Shown: in pieces, positions 17,364 through 25,874 of the stretch | Numbering within the stretch: position 1 is the stretch's first letter | How the letters are laid out: every line of letters starts with the position of its first letter | Assembly (NCBI RefSeq): GCF_004339465.1 | Contig: NZ_SMFY01000002.1 | Coordinates: 744,001-808,000, forward strand | DNA length: 64,000 nt | Direction of reading: 5' to 3' | Source of the DNA: Ancylobacter aquaticus | Lineage (GTDB): Bacteria; Pseudomonadota; Alphaproteobacteria; Rhizobiales; Xanthobacteraceae | Program-made: the position numbers and the translations under genes | The notes under the pieces: generated by a model | Told to the model about the DNA's origin: nothing | Database searches by the model: none | What the model saw: the letters and a program-made list of their open reading frames with translations, nothing else

Positions 17364-17724
17364 GGAGGGGACTCCCATCAGGATGCGGGCGGACAGCCCG
17401 CGCTGCTGAGCGTTCAAGTCCCTGCCGATGACAGACGGATGACGAAGCGCAGAAGACGGACGGCAATTCATGGCGCCGCGTCTGGGATGGCTGGCGCGAG
17501 GGCTCGCATTCAGCCGCGCCTGCCCGAAAAAGCCTCTCGCCGCGCCAGATGAAGCCCTTACCGTCCGGCCTTCGACTTTCGGACGAGGGAATTCGGCCAA
17601 AAAGCCTGAAATTAGGGCTTGCACTCAACCCTGCGTCATCGTCTCCTTGGAGTATCGGGACAAGGCGCTGAAGCGCCGCCCGGCGGGCCCGACCCGCAAG
17701 GAAACGCCATAGGAGGAACCGCCC
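17364..17724. other. Divergent intergenic region, phytase-like / TRAP operon
   Basis: A 361-base gap. It holds the candidate Pho box for the minus-strand gene and a strong AGGAGG (17711-17716) ahead of dctP. No convincing ORF, terminator or structured RNA was seen in the rest. Confidence 0.6.
17428..17445 (-). promoter_or_regulatory. Candidate Pho box upstream of the phytase-like gene
   Basis: Minus-strand TCGTCAT-CCGT-CTGTCAT: the second half-site is a perfect 7/7 match to CTGTCAT and the first is 5/7, with the canonical 4-base spacer. It lies 65 bases before the start codon of a phosphate-ester hydrolase family gene. No good -10 follows at the expected distance. Confidence 0.55.
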
Positions 17725-18864
17725 ATGACCGACACGTCAGGGAAGAGCACGGACGCGCGTCAGGATGTCCGTACCAGCCGTCGCCGCTTCATCGCCACCG
17801 CCGCAGCGGCCGCCGCCGGCGTCACCATCGCCGCCCCGGCGGTCCATGCGCAGGCGCCCATCAAGCTGAAATTCCAGTCCACCTGGCCGAACAAGGACAT
17901 CTTCCACGAGTTCGCCGGCGACTACGTCAAGCGCGTCAACGCCATGACCGGCGGGCGCGTCGAGCTGGAAATCCTGCCGGCCGGCTCGGTCGTCCCGGCC
18001 TTCCAGATGCTCGATGCCGTGTCGTCGGGCATTCTCGACGGCGGCCACGGCGTCGCCGCCTACTGGTACGGCAAGAGCAAGGCGTTCTCGCTGTTCGGCA
18101 CGGCCCCGGCCTTCGGCTGGGACGCGGACGAGCTGCTCGGCTGGGTTCGCTACGGCGGCGGCCAGGAACTCTATGACGACCTGGTGCAGAACACGCTGAA
18201 GCTGAACGTTGTCGGCATGCTCACCGGCCCGATGCCCGGCCAGCCGCTTGGCTGGTTCAAGAAGGAAATCACCAGCGCCGACGACATGAAGGGCATGAAA
18301 TACCGCACCGTCGGCCTCGGCGCGGACCTGTTCAAGGAGTTCGGCGCGGCGGTAACGATCGTGCCGGGAGGCGAAATCGTGCCGGCCATCGACCGCGGCC
18401 TGCTCGACGGTGCCGAGTTCAACAACCCCTCCTCCGACCTCATCCTCGGCTTCCCCGACGTGGCCAAGGTCTACATGCTCGGCAGCTACCATCAGGCGCT
18501 CGAATGCTTCGAGATCCTGTTCAACAAGACCAAGTTCGACGGCCTGCCGGCCGACGTGCAGGAAATCCTCAAGGGCGCGTCCGACGCTACCTCCGCCACC
18601 ATGATGTGGAAGGCGCAGGACCGCTATTCCAAGGACCTCGCCGCTATCAAGGCGCGCGGCGTTAAGGTTATGCCGACGCCCAAGGCGGTGCTGGAAGCCC
18701 AGCTAAACGCCTGGGACACGGTGATCGCCAATCTCTCGGCCGATCCGGTGTTCAAGAAGGTCGTGGACAGCCAGAAGGAATGGGCCAAGCGCATCGTCGG
18801 CTTCCGCCTCGAATACGAGCCGGATTCGAAGTTCGCCTACGACCACTTCTTCAAGTCGGCCTGA
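17725..18864 (+). CDS. dctP: TRAP transporter substrate-binding protein (DctP/TakP-like)
   Basis: Periplasmic solute receptor of a TRAP transporter, 379 aa. Twin-arginine signal (TSRRRFIA at about 18-25, cleavage near residue 43, HAQ), so it is likely exported folded by Tat. The mature part has the DctP fold, of the FcbT1/TakP subgroup that binds 2-oxo acids or aromatic/hydroxy acids (HGVAAYWYGKSKAFSLF; NPSSDLILGFPDVAK). AGGAGG lies 8 bases before the ATG. The terminator at 18881 separates it from the permease genes, matching higher receptor expression. Confidence 0.9.
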   Translation: MTDTSGKSTDARQDVRTSRRRFIATAAAAAAGVTIAAPAVHAQAPIKLKFQSTWPNKDIFHEFAGDYVKRVNAMTGGRVELEILPAGSVVPAFQMLDAVSSGILDGGHGVAAYWYGKSKAFSLFGTAPAFGWDADELLGWVRYGGGQELYDDLVQNTLKLNVVGMLTGPMPGQPLGWFKKEITSADDMKGMKYRTVGLGADLFKEFGAAVTIVPGGEIVPAIDRGLLDGAEFNNPSSDLILGFPDVAKVYMLGSYHQALECFEILFNKTKFDGLPADVQEILKGASDATSATMMWKAQDRYSKDLAAIKARGVKVMPTPKAVLEAQLNAWDTVIANLSADPVFKKVVDSQKEWAKRIVGFRLEYEPDSKFAYDHFFKSA

Positions 18865-18880
18865 CCTCCTGTCGCGTGCA

Positions 18881-18910
18881 CCCCTCTCCGGCGACGGAGA
18901 GGGGTTTTTC
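18881..18910 (+). terminator. Rho-independent terminator after dctP
   Basis: Perfect 10-bp stem CCCCTCTCCG/CGGAGAGGGG with loop GCGA, followed by TTTTTC. It lies 17 bases after the dctP stop and should attenuate read-through into dctQM. Confidence 0.92.
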
Positions 18911-19024
18911 GTTTCGGTAGAGCATTTGCGATCCCCGCACCGGACGTGACGGCGTGGTGCGGCGGCGGTGCGACCGTGGCGGACGGCGCGTCATCCCTTG
19001 CCTTGCCCGAAGAGGCCCCTCTCC

Positions 19025-19654
19025 ATGCAATCCATCCTACTCGGCGTCGACCGGCTGAACGGCCTCATCGGCAAGATTTTCGCCTGGTGCATCGTCATTC
19101 TCATGGCGGCCATCTGCTACGAGGTCTTCTGCCGCTACTGGCTGCGCGACCCCACCACCTGGGCCTATGATGTCAGCCTGATGCTCTATGGCGCGCTGTT
19201 CATGATGGCAGGCGCCTACACGCTCTCGCGCAACGGCCATGTCCGGGCCGACTTCCTGTACAGGAAGTGGCACCCGCGCACCCAGGCCAAGACCGATCTG
19301 GTTCTCTACTTCCTGTTCTATTTCCCCGGCATCCTGGCGCTGATCTATTCCGGCTGGGGCTATTTCTACCTCTCCTACCTGCTGAACGAGCATTCCTCCT
19401 TCAGCCCGGACGGGCCGGTGATCTGGCCGTTCAAGGCGCTGATCCCCATCACCGGCGTGATGATGCTGCTGCAGGGCTTGGTCGAGGTGGTGCGTTGCTG
19501 GATCTGCATCCGCGACGGCGACTGGCCGCAACGCCTGCAGGACGTGGAGGAGCTGGAGAAGGTCATTCTCGACGAGGCCGCCGCGAAAGCCGCCGAGGAA
19601 GAGGCCCGGCTCAATGCCGTCGAGCGCGAATCCACCACGCGGGGGTCCCTGTGA
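19025..19654 (+). CDS. dctQ: TRAP transporter small permease (DctQ)
   Basis: Inner-membrane Q subunit, 209 aa, with four predicted helices (first at about 15-35, IFAWCIVILMAAICYEVF; characteristic RYWLRDPTTWAYDVS loop). The C-terminal 40 residues are charged and Ala/Glu-rich. It bridges the receptor and the large permease. The start at MQSILLGVDRL is supported by family N-termini; an upstream in-frame ATG adds 19 residues without hydrophobic character. The stop overlaps the dctM start (TGATG). Confidence 0.88.
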   Translation: MQSILLGVDRLNGLIGKIFAWCIVILMAAICYEVFCRYWLRDPTTWAYDVSLMLYGALFMMAGAYTLSRNGHVRADFLYRKWHPRTQAKTDLVLYFLFYFPGILALIYSGWGYFYLSYLLNEHSSFSPDGPVIWPFKALIPITGVMMLLQGLVEVVRCWICIRDGDWPQRLQDVEELEKVILDEAAAKAAEEEARLNAVERESTTRGSL

Positions 19655-20982
19655 TGTTTCTTTCCGATCCCGCGCTCGGCATCCTGATGCTGGTCGTTTT
19701 CCTTATTCTGTTGATGCTCGGCTTCCCCATCGCCTTCACCCTGATGGCGCTCGGCGTTGCCTTCGGCTACCTCTCGATCGGCGACGGAATCTTCCAGCTC
19801 TTCGTCCAGCGCACCTATTCGGTGATGGCGAACGACGTGCTCATCTCGATCCCGCTCTTCCTGTTCATGGGCTATGTGATCGAGCGGGCGAACATCCTCG
19901 ACCGGCTGTTTCGCTCCATCCAGCTGGCGGCCGGTTGGATTCCCGGCTCGCTGGCGGTTGCCACCCTCATCACCTGCGCGTTGTTCGCCACCGCCACCGG
20001 CATTGTCGGCGCCGTGGTGACGCTGATGGGCCTGCTGGCTTTTCCGGCCATGCTGCGGGCGGGCTACGACACCAAGATCGCCTCGGGCGTGGTCTGCGCC
20101 GGCGGCTGTCTCGGCATCCTGCTCCCGCCGAGCGTCATGCTCATCCTCTACGGCGCCACTGCCGGCGTCTCGGTGGTGAAGCTCTACGCCGCCGCCTTCT
20201 TTCCGGGCCTCGCGCTGGCGGGCATGTACATCGCCTATGTGATCATCCGCGCCATGCTCAACCCCTCGCTGGCACCGAAGCTGCCCGCGGCGGAGCGCAA
20301 CGTGCCGACGCTGACCATCGTCTGGGCGCTGCTGACCTCGTTCTTCCCGCTGGTCGCGCTGATCGTCTCGGTGCTCGGCTGCATCATCCTCGGCCTGGCA
20401 ACCCCCTCGGAGGCTGCCGCCATCGGCGCGGCGGGCGCTATCCTGCTGGCGCTGGCCTACCGCACCTTCAGCATCGAGAAGCTGAAGGATTCGGTGTTCC
20501 TCACCGCCCGTGCCTCGGCGATGGTGTGCTGGCTGTTCGTGGGATCGGCGGTGTTCTCTGCGGTGTTCGCCCTGCTCGGCGGCCAGCGCGTGGTGGAAGA
20601 GTTCATCATGGGGCTGGACATCGGGCCGATTGGCTTCCTGATCCTCACCCAGATCATCATCTTCGTGCTGGGCTGGCCGCTGGAATGGACCGAGATCATC
20701 GTGATCTTCCTGCCCATCTTCCTGCCGCTGCTCGACCATTTCGGCATCGACCCGATCTTCTTCGGCGTGCTGGTGGCGCTGAACCTGCAGACCTCGTTCC
20801 TCTCCCCGCCTGTGGCCATGGCGCCGTTCTATTTGAAGGGCGTGGCACCCAAACATGTGACGATCGAAGAGATCTTCTCCGGCGTCATGCCCTTCATCTT
20901 CATCGTCATCTTCGCGATGATCCTGCTCTACACCTTCCCGGGCTTCGCGCTCTGGCTGCCCAACTATATCTACGGCGGCTGA
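19654..20982 (+). CDS. dctM: TRAP transporter large permease (DctM)
   Basis: Na+-coupled M subunit, 442 aa, with about twelve membrane segments and conserved DctM motifs (DVLISIPLFLFMGYVIE; GVVCAGGCLGILLPPSVMLILYG; TSFLSPPVAMAPFYLKG). It works with DctQ and the upstream DctP receptor. The start overlaps the dctQ stop. A strong terminator follows. Substrate inferred only from the receptor subgroup: carboxylic or 2-oxo acids. Confidence 0.92.
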   Translation: MFLSDPALGILMLVVFLILLMLGFPIAFTLMALGVAFGYLSIGDGIFQLFVQRTYSVMANDVLISIPLFLFMGYVIERANILDRLFRSIQLAAGWIPGSLAVATLITCALFATATGIVGAVVTLMGLLAFPAMLRAGYDTKIASGVVCAGGCLGILLPPSVMLILYGATAGVSVVKLYAAAFFPGLALAGMYIAYVIIRAMLNPSLAPKLPAAERNVPTLTIVWALLTSFFPLVALIVSVLGCIILGLATPSEAAAIGAAGAILLALAYRTFSIEKLKDSVFLTARASAMVCWLFVGSAVFSAVFALLGGQRVVEEFIMGLDIGPIGFLILTQIIIFVLGWPLEWTEIIVIFLPIFLPLLDHFGIDPIFFGVLVALNLQTSFLSPPVAMAPFYLKGVAPKHVTIEEIFSGVMPFIFIVIFAMILLYTFPGFALWLPNYIYGG

Positions 20983-21007
20983 GGCCAACGAGCACCGCGC
21001 CAAACGG

Positions 21008-21034
21008 AAACGGGCCCCGACGGGGCCCGTTTTC
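21008..21034. terminator. Terminator after dctM
   Basis: 9-bp stem ACGGGCCCC/GGGGCCCGT with loop GAC, followed by TTTC. It lies between dctM and the convergent ATPase gene and has A-rich sequence on the other side, so it can act in both directions. Confidence 0.88.
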
Positions 21035-21055
21035 ATGTGCGACGGCGAAGGTGGC

Positions 21056-22531
21056 TCAGGCGGACAGCGCCTTGGGGTCGCCCGGCGCGGTCTTCCAGCC
21101 GAGCGCGGGGAAGCGCACCACCCGCCGGCCACGGAAATCCGCCTCGCAGACCAGATGCCCGCGCTCTTCCATATAGGTCAGCAGCCAGCGCCCGCGCGAG
21201 GGCGAGCGGCTGCCATAGGCCCGCGCCAGCGCCTCGTCGGCGGGCGATGGCGCCCCCTCCATGCCGGCCCGCGCCAGCAGCAGGAACACGCCCTGCATCT
21301 CTTCCGGCAGCCCGGTCGCCTGCTCCACCGCCCGCGCCCAGCCCTCGTCGCCGGGGCGGGAATCGAGCCCGGCACGGGCAATGGCCAGCCGGCGGGTGAA
21401 GGCGGCAAGATCCGGCACTTTCGAGCCGACCCGCCGCACCCGGCAATGCACCAGGAAATCGGGATAGAGCGCGGCGGCGGACCGGAACGGTGCTTCGGGA
21501 TCGGACACGAACTGGCGCACGATCTCCTCGACCAGCGCCTCGCGCTCGGCATCGAACGCCGCCGCCACTTCCGGGTCGACCGGCACCGACTCGGGCGCCG
21601 GTGCGTCCTCCAGCGTTTCCAGAATGGCAGCGGTGGCGCGCGGCTCGCCGCGCGGCGGCGGGACGGGCAGCGGCTCGGTGCCGAGATCGTCGAAGATCAG
21701 GTCCTGCAGTTCCGCCATGGCGATTTCCGGCGGCGGCAGCAGTGACGGCCGTCCGTTGCGGCTGGCGGTTTCGACATGACCGATCTTCACCGGCAGCGGC
21801 CTGCGCGACAGCGCCGGGCCGAGCGCCACGAAGGAGCCGGTGTTGAGGTCGCGAAAACTCTCCGCCTGGCGCTTGTCCATGCCGAGCAGATCGGCGGCAC
21901 GCGCCATGTCGATGTCGAGGAAGGTGCGACCCATCAGGAAGTTGGAGGCTTCCGCCGCGACGTTCTTGGCCAGCTTGGCGAGGCGCTGGGTGGCGATGAC
22001 GCCGGCAAGGCCGCGCTTTCGGCCACGGCACATCAGGTTGGTCATCGCCGAGAGCGAGACGCGCCGCGCCTCGTCGGAAATCTCGCCGCCGCCGGAAGGG
22101 GCGAAGAGCTGCGCCTCGTCGACCACGACCATCATCGGGAACCAGTACTCGCGGTCGGCGTCGAACAGGCCGTTGAGGAAGGCGGCGGCCGAGCGCATCT
22201 GCGCGTCCGCGTCCAGCCCTTCAAGGTTGAACACAACCGAGGCACGGTGCTTGCGGATGCGGGCAGCGATGCGCTGGATTTCCCCGGCGGTGCGCTCGGC
22301 GTCGATCACCACATGGCCGAAGCGCTCGGCCAGCCCGACGAAATCGCCCTCGGGGTCGATAATCGCCTGCTGCACATGGCCGGCGCTCTGTTCGAGCAGG
22401 CGGCGCAGCAGATGCGATTTTCCCGAGCCGGAATTGCCCTGCACCAGCAGGCGGGTGGACAGGAGCTCTTCCAGATCGAGCCGAACCGGCTGTCCGGCGT
22501 TGCTGCTTCCGAGCTCGATACCGATCTTCAT
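21056..22531 (-). CDS. HerA-like (DUF87) ATP-binding protein
   Basis: Cytoplasmic P-loop ATPase of the HerA/FtsK superfamily, 491 aa. Walker A is GNSGSGKS at 32-39, Walker B is MMVVVDEAQ (D138, E139), and sensor/arginine-finger regions follow (GVIATQRLAKLAKNV). The N-terminal IELGSS segment is the HAS-barrel-like start. The C-terminal 200 residues are acidic/proline-rich, then globular and of unknown function. No NurA nuclease, SIR2 or other HerA partner is nearby, so DNA processing is not established. MKIGIEL is the preferred start; an ATG at 22561 is in frame. Confidence 0.78.
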   Translation of the reverse strand: MKIGIELGSSNAGQPVRLDLEELLSTRLLVQGNSGSGKSHLLRRLLEQSAGHVQQAIIDPEGDFVGLAERFGHVVIDAERTAGEIQRIAARIRKHRASVVFNLEGLDADAQMRSAAAFLNGLFDADREYWFPMMVVVDEAQLFAPSGGGEISDEARRVSLSAMTNLMCRGRKRGLAGVIATQRLAKLAKNVAAEASNFLMGRTFLDIDMARAADLLGMDKRQAESFRDLNTGSFVALGPALSRRPLPVKIGHVETASRNGRPSLLPPPEIAMAELQDLIFDDLGTEPLPVPPPRGEPRATAAILETLEDAPAPESVPVDPEVAAAFDAEREALVEEIVRQFVSDPEAPFRSAAALYPDFLVHCRVRRVGSKVPDLAAFTRRLAIARAGLDSRPGDEGWARAVEQATGLPEEMQGVFLLLARAGMEGAPSPADEALARAYGSRSPSRGRWLLTYMEERGHLVCEADFRGRRVVRFPALGWKTAPGDPKALSA

Positions 22532-22752
22532 CTGCGATGACGCATCCCTGGGCCGGCCCATCCTATGCGGAAAGGCCTAATGGTTTGATTGTCCGAGCCC
22601 CCAAAACCGGACGATCCGACGGAAGGACCCGCCCGGCCGTCCCCGCTCGGCCCTGCCTTAGCACGCGACAAGGCCTAGCGCCGAGCTCGCGCTAGAACTC
22701 CACAGATTCGGCCCGGCTCGACAAGCCCCGTGCTTGGGGTCATCCTCGCCCC

Positions 22753-23211
22753 ATGTCGTCCCCGCCCTTCTTCACCATCGGCTATGAACAGGTCTCCTCC
22801 GCCGCCGTGCTCGACACGTTGAGCGGCGCCGGGGTCGATCTTCTGGTCGATGTGCGCGCGGTCGCCGCCTCGCGCCGGGCCGGCTTCTCCAAGAGCCACC
22901 TCGCCGCCGGCGTGAGCGAGCGGGGCATTGGCTACCTGCATTTGCGCGGGCTCGGTACCCCGGCGGAAGGCCGGCAAGCCGCGCGCAGCGGTCATTACGA
23001 CCAGTTGCGGCGCATTTACGACGCCCACCTCGCCACTCCTGGGGCGGTGGAGCAGCTCGACGAACTCACGGCGCTGGTGAAGGCCGGCCGCCGGGTCTGC
23101 GTGCTGTGCTTCGAGCGCCATCCCGAGCATTGCCACCGGCAGATGGTCGCCGATCTCATCTGCGAACGCGCTGGTGTCGAGGTCCAGCACCTGATGGCGC
23201 CGCCGGTCTAA
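22753..23211 (+). CDS. DUF488 family protein
   Basis: 152 aa, of the DUF488 family. Typical features are the N-terminal FFTIGYEQ, the central DVRAVAASRRAGFSK and the C-terminal Cys/His block CVLCFERHPEHCHRQMVADL, which resembles a metal or nucleotide site. Function is unknown; members occur beside DNA-repair and thiol-stress genes. Divergent from the HerA-like gene, with about 220 bases between starts. ATG at 22753 with no strong ribosome-binding site. Confidence 0.82.
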   Translation: MSSPPFFTIGYEQVSSAAVLDTLSGAGVDLLVDVRAVAASRRAGFSKSHLAAGVSERGIGYLHLRGLGTPAEGRQAARSGHYDQLRRIYDAHLATPGAVEQLDELTALVKAGRRVCVLCFERHPEHCHRQMVADLICERAGVEVQHLMAPPV

Positions 23212-23347
23212 TCCCTGCCGCACCCCTCCCCTGCGACAAAATGCGCCATGCCGGAGCGTGCAAAGGCCTTCTCACTCGCCCTGCAGTTGATTGAGGGCAC
23301 TCCGATACGGTGCTCGGATGAGGGGTACTTCCTGACCCTATGCAACC

Positions 23348-24100
23348 GTGAGCGCGGCGATGTTCCCTTCGCCGGCGCGAACCCTCGCGCCCCTCCTGGC
23401 GGCGTTGTCCGCCGCGTGCCCAGTGCCTAGCGCGGCAGCCGAGGAGAGTGCGGAGGCGTCGCTGCGCCGGCGGCTCTATTTCTATACCGGCCTCGATATC
23501 GCCCGTGACAATGGCTATGGCTGGGGCGGCATGGCGTGGGCGCCCTTCGCGCCCATGGATCAGGAGGGCCTGCGCCTGCGCACCCAGACCGGCGGCGGGC
23601 GCTACCAGTACCGCACGCAGGCAGTGGCCGGCGGCTGGAACACCGGCAACAAGACGGATGGCGAGGTGCTGCTGGGCTGGCAGTTCCTGCGCGGCGCCCA
23701 CGCGCTCGCCCTCTATGGCGGGGTGAACGTGGTCGACAACCGCCTCGACGATCCCGACCCCGGCAATCGCGACCAGGGCACGCAGTTTGGCGCCAAATTC
23801 GTCGCCGAATGGTTCTATCGCGTCGACGCGCGCTGGACGCTGACGGCCGCCTTCAACGCCTCCACGGCGGACGGCACCGTGAACGGGCGCGCCACCGCCG
23901 GCTGGCAGGCTTTCAGTTGGCTCGACCTCGGCGTCGAGACCGGCGCCACCACCGACTGGCTCGACCAGAGCGCCCGCCTCGGCCTGTTTCTCGCCTGCCC
24001 GCTGGCCGGGCAGGAACTGCGTGCTTCGGCCGGCTGGCGCTGGAGCAGCGACAGCGACGCCAGCCCCTACGGCACGCTGTCGCTGTTCATGCCGTTCTGA
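23348..24100 (+). CDS. bcsS: BcsS-type outer membrane beta-barrel protein
   Basis: Predicted secreted beta-rich protein, 250 aa. Signal peptide at about 1-30 (LAPLLAALSAACPVPSAAA). The mature part is a barrel of alternating strands with many Trp/Tyr/Gly residues (LYFYTGLDIARDNGYGWGGM; TLSLFMPF at the C-terminus ending in Phe). It matches the CBP_BcsS family of alphaproteobacterial cellulose clusters. No bcsA/B/C lies nearby, so this is an orphan copy and a cellulose role is uncertain. GTG start at 23348, or the internal ATG at 23360. Confidence 0.68.
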   Translation: MSAAMFPSPARTLAPLLAALSAACPVPSAAAEESAEASLRRRLYFYTGLDIARDNGYGWGGMAWAPFAPMDQEGLRLRTQTGGGRYQYRTQAVAGGWNTGNKTDGEVLLGWQFLRGAHALALYGGVNVVDNRLDDPDPGNRDQGTQFGAKFVAEWFYRVDARWTLTAAFNASTADGTVNGRATAGWQAFSWLDLGVETGATTDWLDQSARLGLFLACPLAGQELRASAGWRWSSDSDASPYGTLSLFMPF

Positions 24101-24118
24101 ACCGCAGGCCGCCCCCGC

Positions 24119-25456
24119 TCAGGCGTCTTCCGCCTTCATCGCCTCCAGCGCGGCGTCGGCGTCGATATCCGACGCGGCGGCGATGGCGTGAATCTCCAGC
24201 GCCTCAAGATCCTCGCTGGTGTCGATGTCGAGAAAGGCGCCAGCGCCCTCCACCGGCACCTCGACCACGAAGTCGCGGTTCTCGGCGAGGATCTGGCGCG
24301 CGCCGACATCGCCGGAGAGCGTCTTCAGCGCCGGGAACAGAGCCCGCGCCAGCGCCACCGGGTTGCCCTGCCGCCCCTGCGCCACCGGCACCGCCGCCAG
24401 CCGCCCGCGCGAGGGATCGAGCGCATCGGCGAGACGATCGACCAGCGAAGGCTCCACCTTCGGCATGTCGGCCAGCATCACCACCACCCGCTCCACCTCC
24501 TTCGGCAGCGCCGCGACGCCGGCCTTGAGCGAGGTGGACAGCCCCTGCGCGAAGTCGGGATTGGGCGCGAACGTGACATCGAGCCCGGCCAAGGCCGCGC
24601 GCACCGCGTCCCCCTCATGCCCCGTCACCACGATGACCGGCCGCGCGCGGGCGGCAAGCGCCGTCTCCACCGCCCGGCGCACCAGTGGCACGCCGCCAAT
24701 CGGCACGATCAGCTTGTGCGTGTGCGGCATGCGCGTGCCCTGCCCGGCGGCCAGCACCAGCGCCGCCGGCGGGCGGGCCGGGCGGCGGCGCAGTTCGCCG
24801 ACGACCTGGGCGAGGATGGACACGGCGATTTCGGCCGGGTTTGCGGCGCCGATATCGAGGCCGATCGGCGCGCGAATGCGCTCCAGCGCCGCCTGCGGCA
24901 CGCCCCGTTCCGCCAGCCGCGCCAGCCGGCCCGCATGGGATTTGCGCGAGCCCAGCGCGCCGACATAGAAGCAGCCGGCCGTGAGCGCCGCCACCAGCGC
25001 GGGATCGTCGATCTTGGGATCATGCGCCAGCACCGCGACCGCCGTGAACGGGTCGAGCGCCAGGTCGGCCAGCGCCTCCTGCGGCCACTGCGCCCGCACT
25101 TCCACCTCGGGGAAACGCTCCTCGGTGGCAAAGGCGGTGCGGGGATCGACGATGATGACCTCGAAGCCGACAGCCTTGGCCATCGGCGCCAGCGCCTGCG
25201 AGATATGCACCGCCCCCGTGATGACGAGGCGCGGGGACGGCAGATGGACGGTGAGGAACAGGCGCTGCCCGTCCACTTCAACCCGCCCGCTGCGCCCGCT
25301 GCGCAGCGCTTCGGTGAGAGGCTCCGCCAGCGGGTCGCCCGCCACCTCGGCGGCGCCCACCAGCCGCTGCCGGCCGCCGTCGAGATCCGTGACGAGGACA
25401 ATAGGGCGGCGCGCGGCGCGCTCGCGATTCAGCGCTTCAAGCAGCGACAGATCCAT
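24119..25456 (-). CDS. XdhC Rossmann domain / MocA-like nucleotidyltransferase fusion
   Basis: Molybdenum-cofactor insertion protein, 445 aa. Residues about 75-225 form the XdhC C-terminal Rossmann domain (GFEVIIVDPRTAFATEERF; GALGSRKSHAGR; IGLDIGAANPAEIAVSI). Residues 230-430 form a MobA/MocA nucleotidyltransferase (LVLAAGQGTRM; VVVMLADMPKVEPSLV), expected to make the CMP or GMP dinucleotide of Moco. The TGATG overlap with the partner XdhC gene upstream places it second in the pair. Usually these serve xanthine- or CO-dehydrogenase-type enzymes; none is in the window. Confidence 0.85.
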   Translation of the reverse strand: MDLSLLEALNRERAARRPIVLVTDLDGGRQRLVGAAEVAGDPLAEPLTEALRSGRSGRVEVDGQRLFLTVHLPSPRLVITGAVHISQALAPMAKAVGFEVIIVDPRTAFATEERFPEVEVRAQWPQEALADLALDPFTAVAVLAHDPKIDDPALVAALTAGCFYVGALGSRKSHAGRLARLAERGVPQAALERIRAPIGLDIGAANPAEIAVSILAQVVGELRRRPARPPAALVLAAGQGTRMPHTHKLIVPIGGVPLVRRAVETALAARARPVIVVTGHEGDAVRAALAGLDVTFAPNPDFAQGLSTSLKAGVAALPKEVERVVVMLADMPKVEPSLVDRLADALDPSRGRLAAVPVAQGRQGNPVALARALFPALKTLSGDVGARQILAENRDFVVEVPVEGAGAFLDIDTSEDLEALEIHAIAAASDIDADAALEAMKAEDA

Positions 25457-25779
25457 CAGGAAACCTTCTCGACATAGACGGCGATGCGCCCGCCGCAGGA
25501 CAGGCCGACCTGCCAGGCGGTCTCGTTCGCGACGCCGAACTCGAGCAGCCGGGGGCGGCCGTCGGCGATCACCTCTGCCGCTTCCGCCACCACCGCGCCC
25601 TCGACGCAGCCGCCCGACACCGAGCCGAGGAAATTTCCCTCCTCGTCGATCGCCAGATGGCTGCCCACCGGGCGCGGCGCCGAGCCCCAGGTCTCCACCA
25701 CTGTGGCCAGCGCCACGCCCCGGCCCTCCTGCCGCCAGCTTGCCGCCGCCTGCAATACATCTTCCTCGCGCGTGAGCAT
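25456..25779 (-). CDS. XdhC/CoxI N-terminal domain protein
   Basis: 107 aa comprising only the XdhC_CoxI domain. Motifs are ALATVVETWGSAPRPVGSH, the conserved SVSGGCVEGAVV and GLSCGGRI, whose Cys residues sulfurate or bind Moco. In many bacteria this domain is the N-terminal part of XdhC; here it is a separate gene overlapping the Rossmann-nucleotidyltransferase fusion by one base. The two together make one complete maturation factor. Confidence 0.88.
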   Translation of the reverse strand: MLTREEDVLQAAASWRQEGRGVALATVVETWGSAPRPVGSHLAIDEEGNFLGSVSGGCVEGAVVAEAAEVIADGRPRLLEFGVANETAWQVGLSCGGRIAVYVEKVS

Positions 25780-25874
25780 CGGCTCCCCCTTCGCGTTCGA
25801 CCATTTGCCCCAGTATAGCGCCGCAACGCGGCTGCGCCTTGCCGGCGCGCGCGGAAACGATCACAAGACCGCGC

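Noticed and set aside
19375-21132. 585-codon minus-strand frame
   Set aside because: Antisense of the TRAP permease genes, with repeated acidic/His composition and no motif.
23536-24528. Plus-strand frame across bcsS and the XdhC fusion
   Set aside because: It is out of frame with both recognised genes and rich in Arg/Pro.
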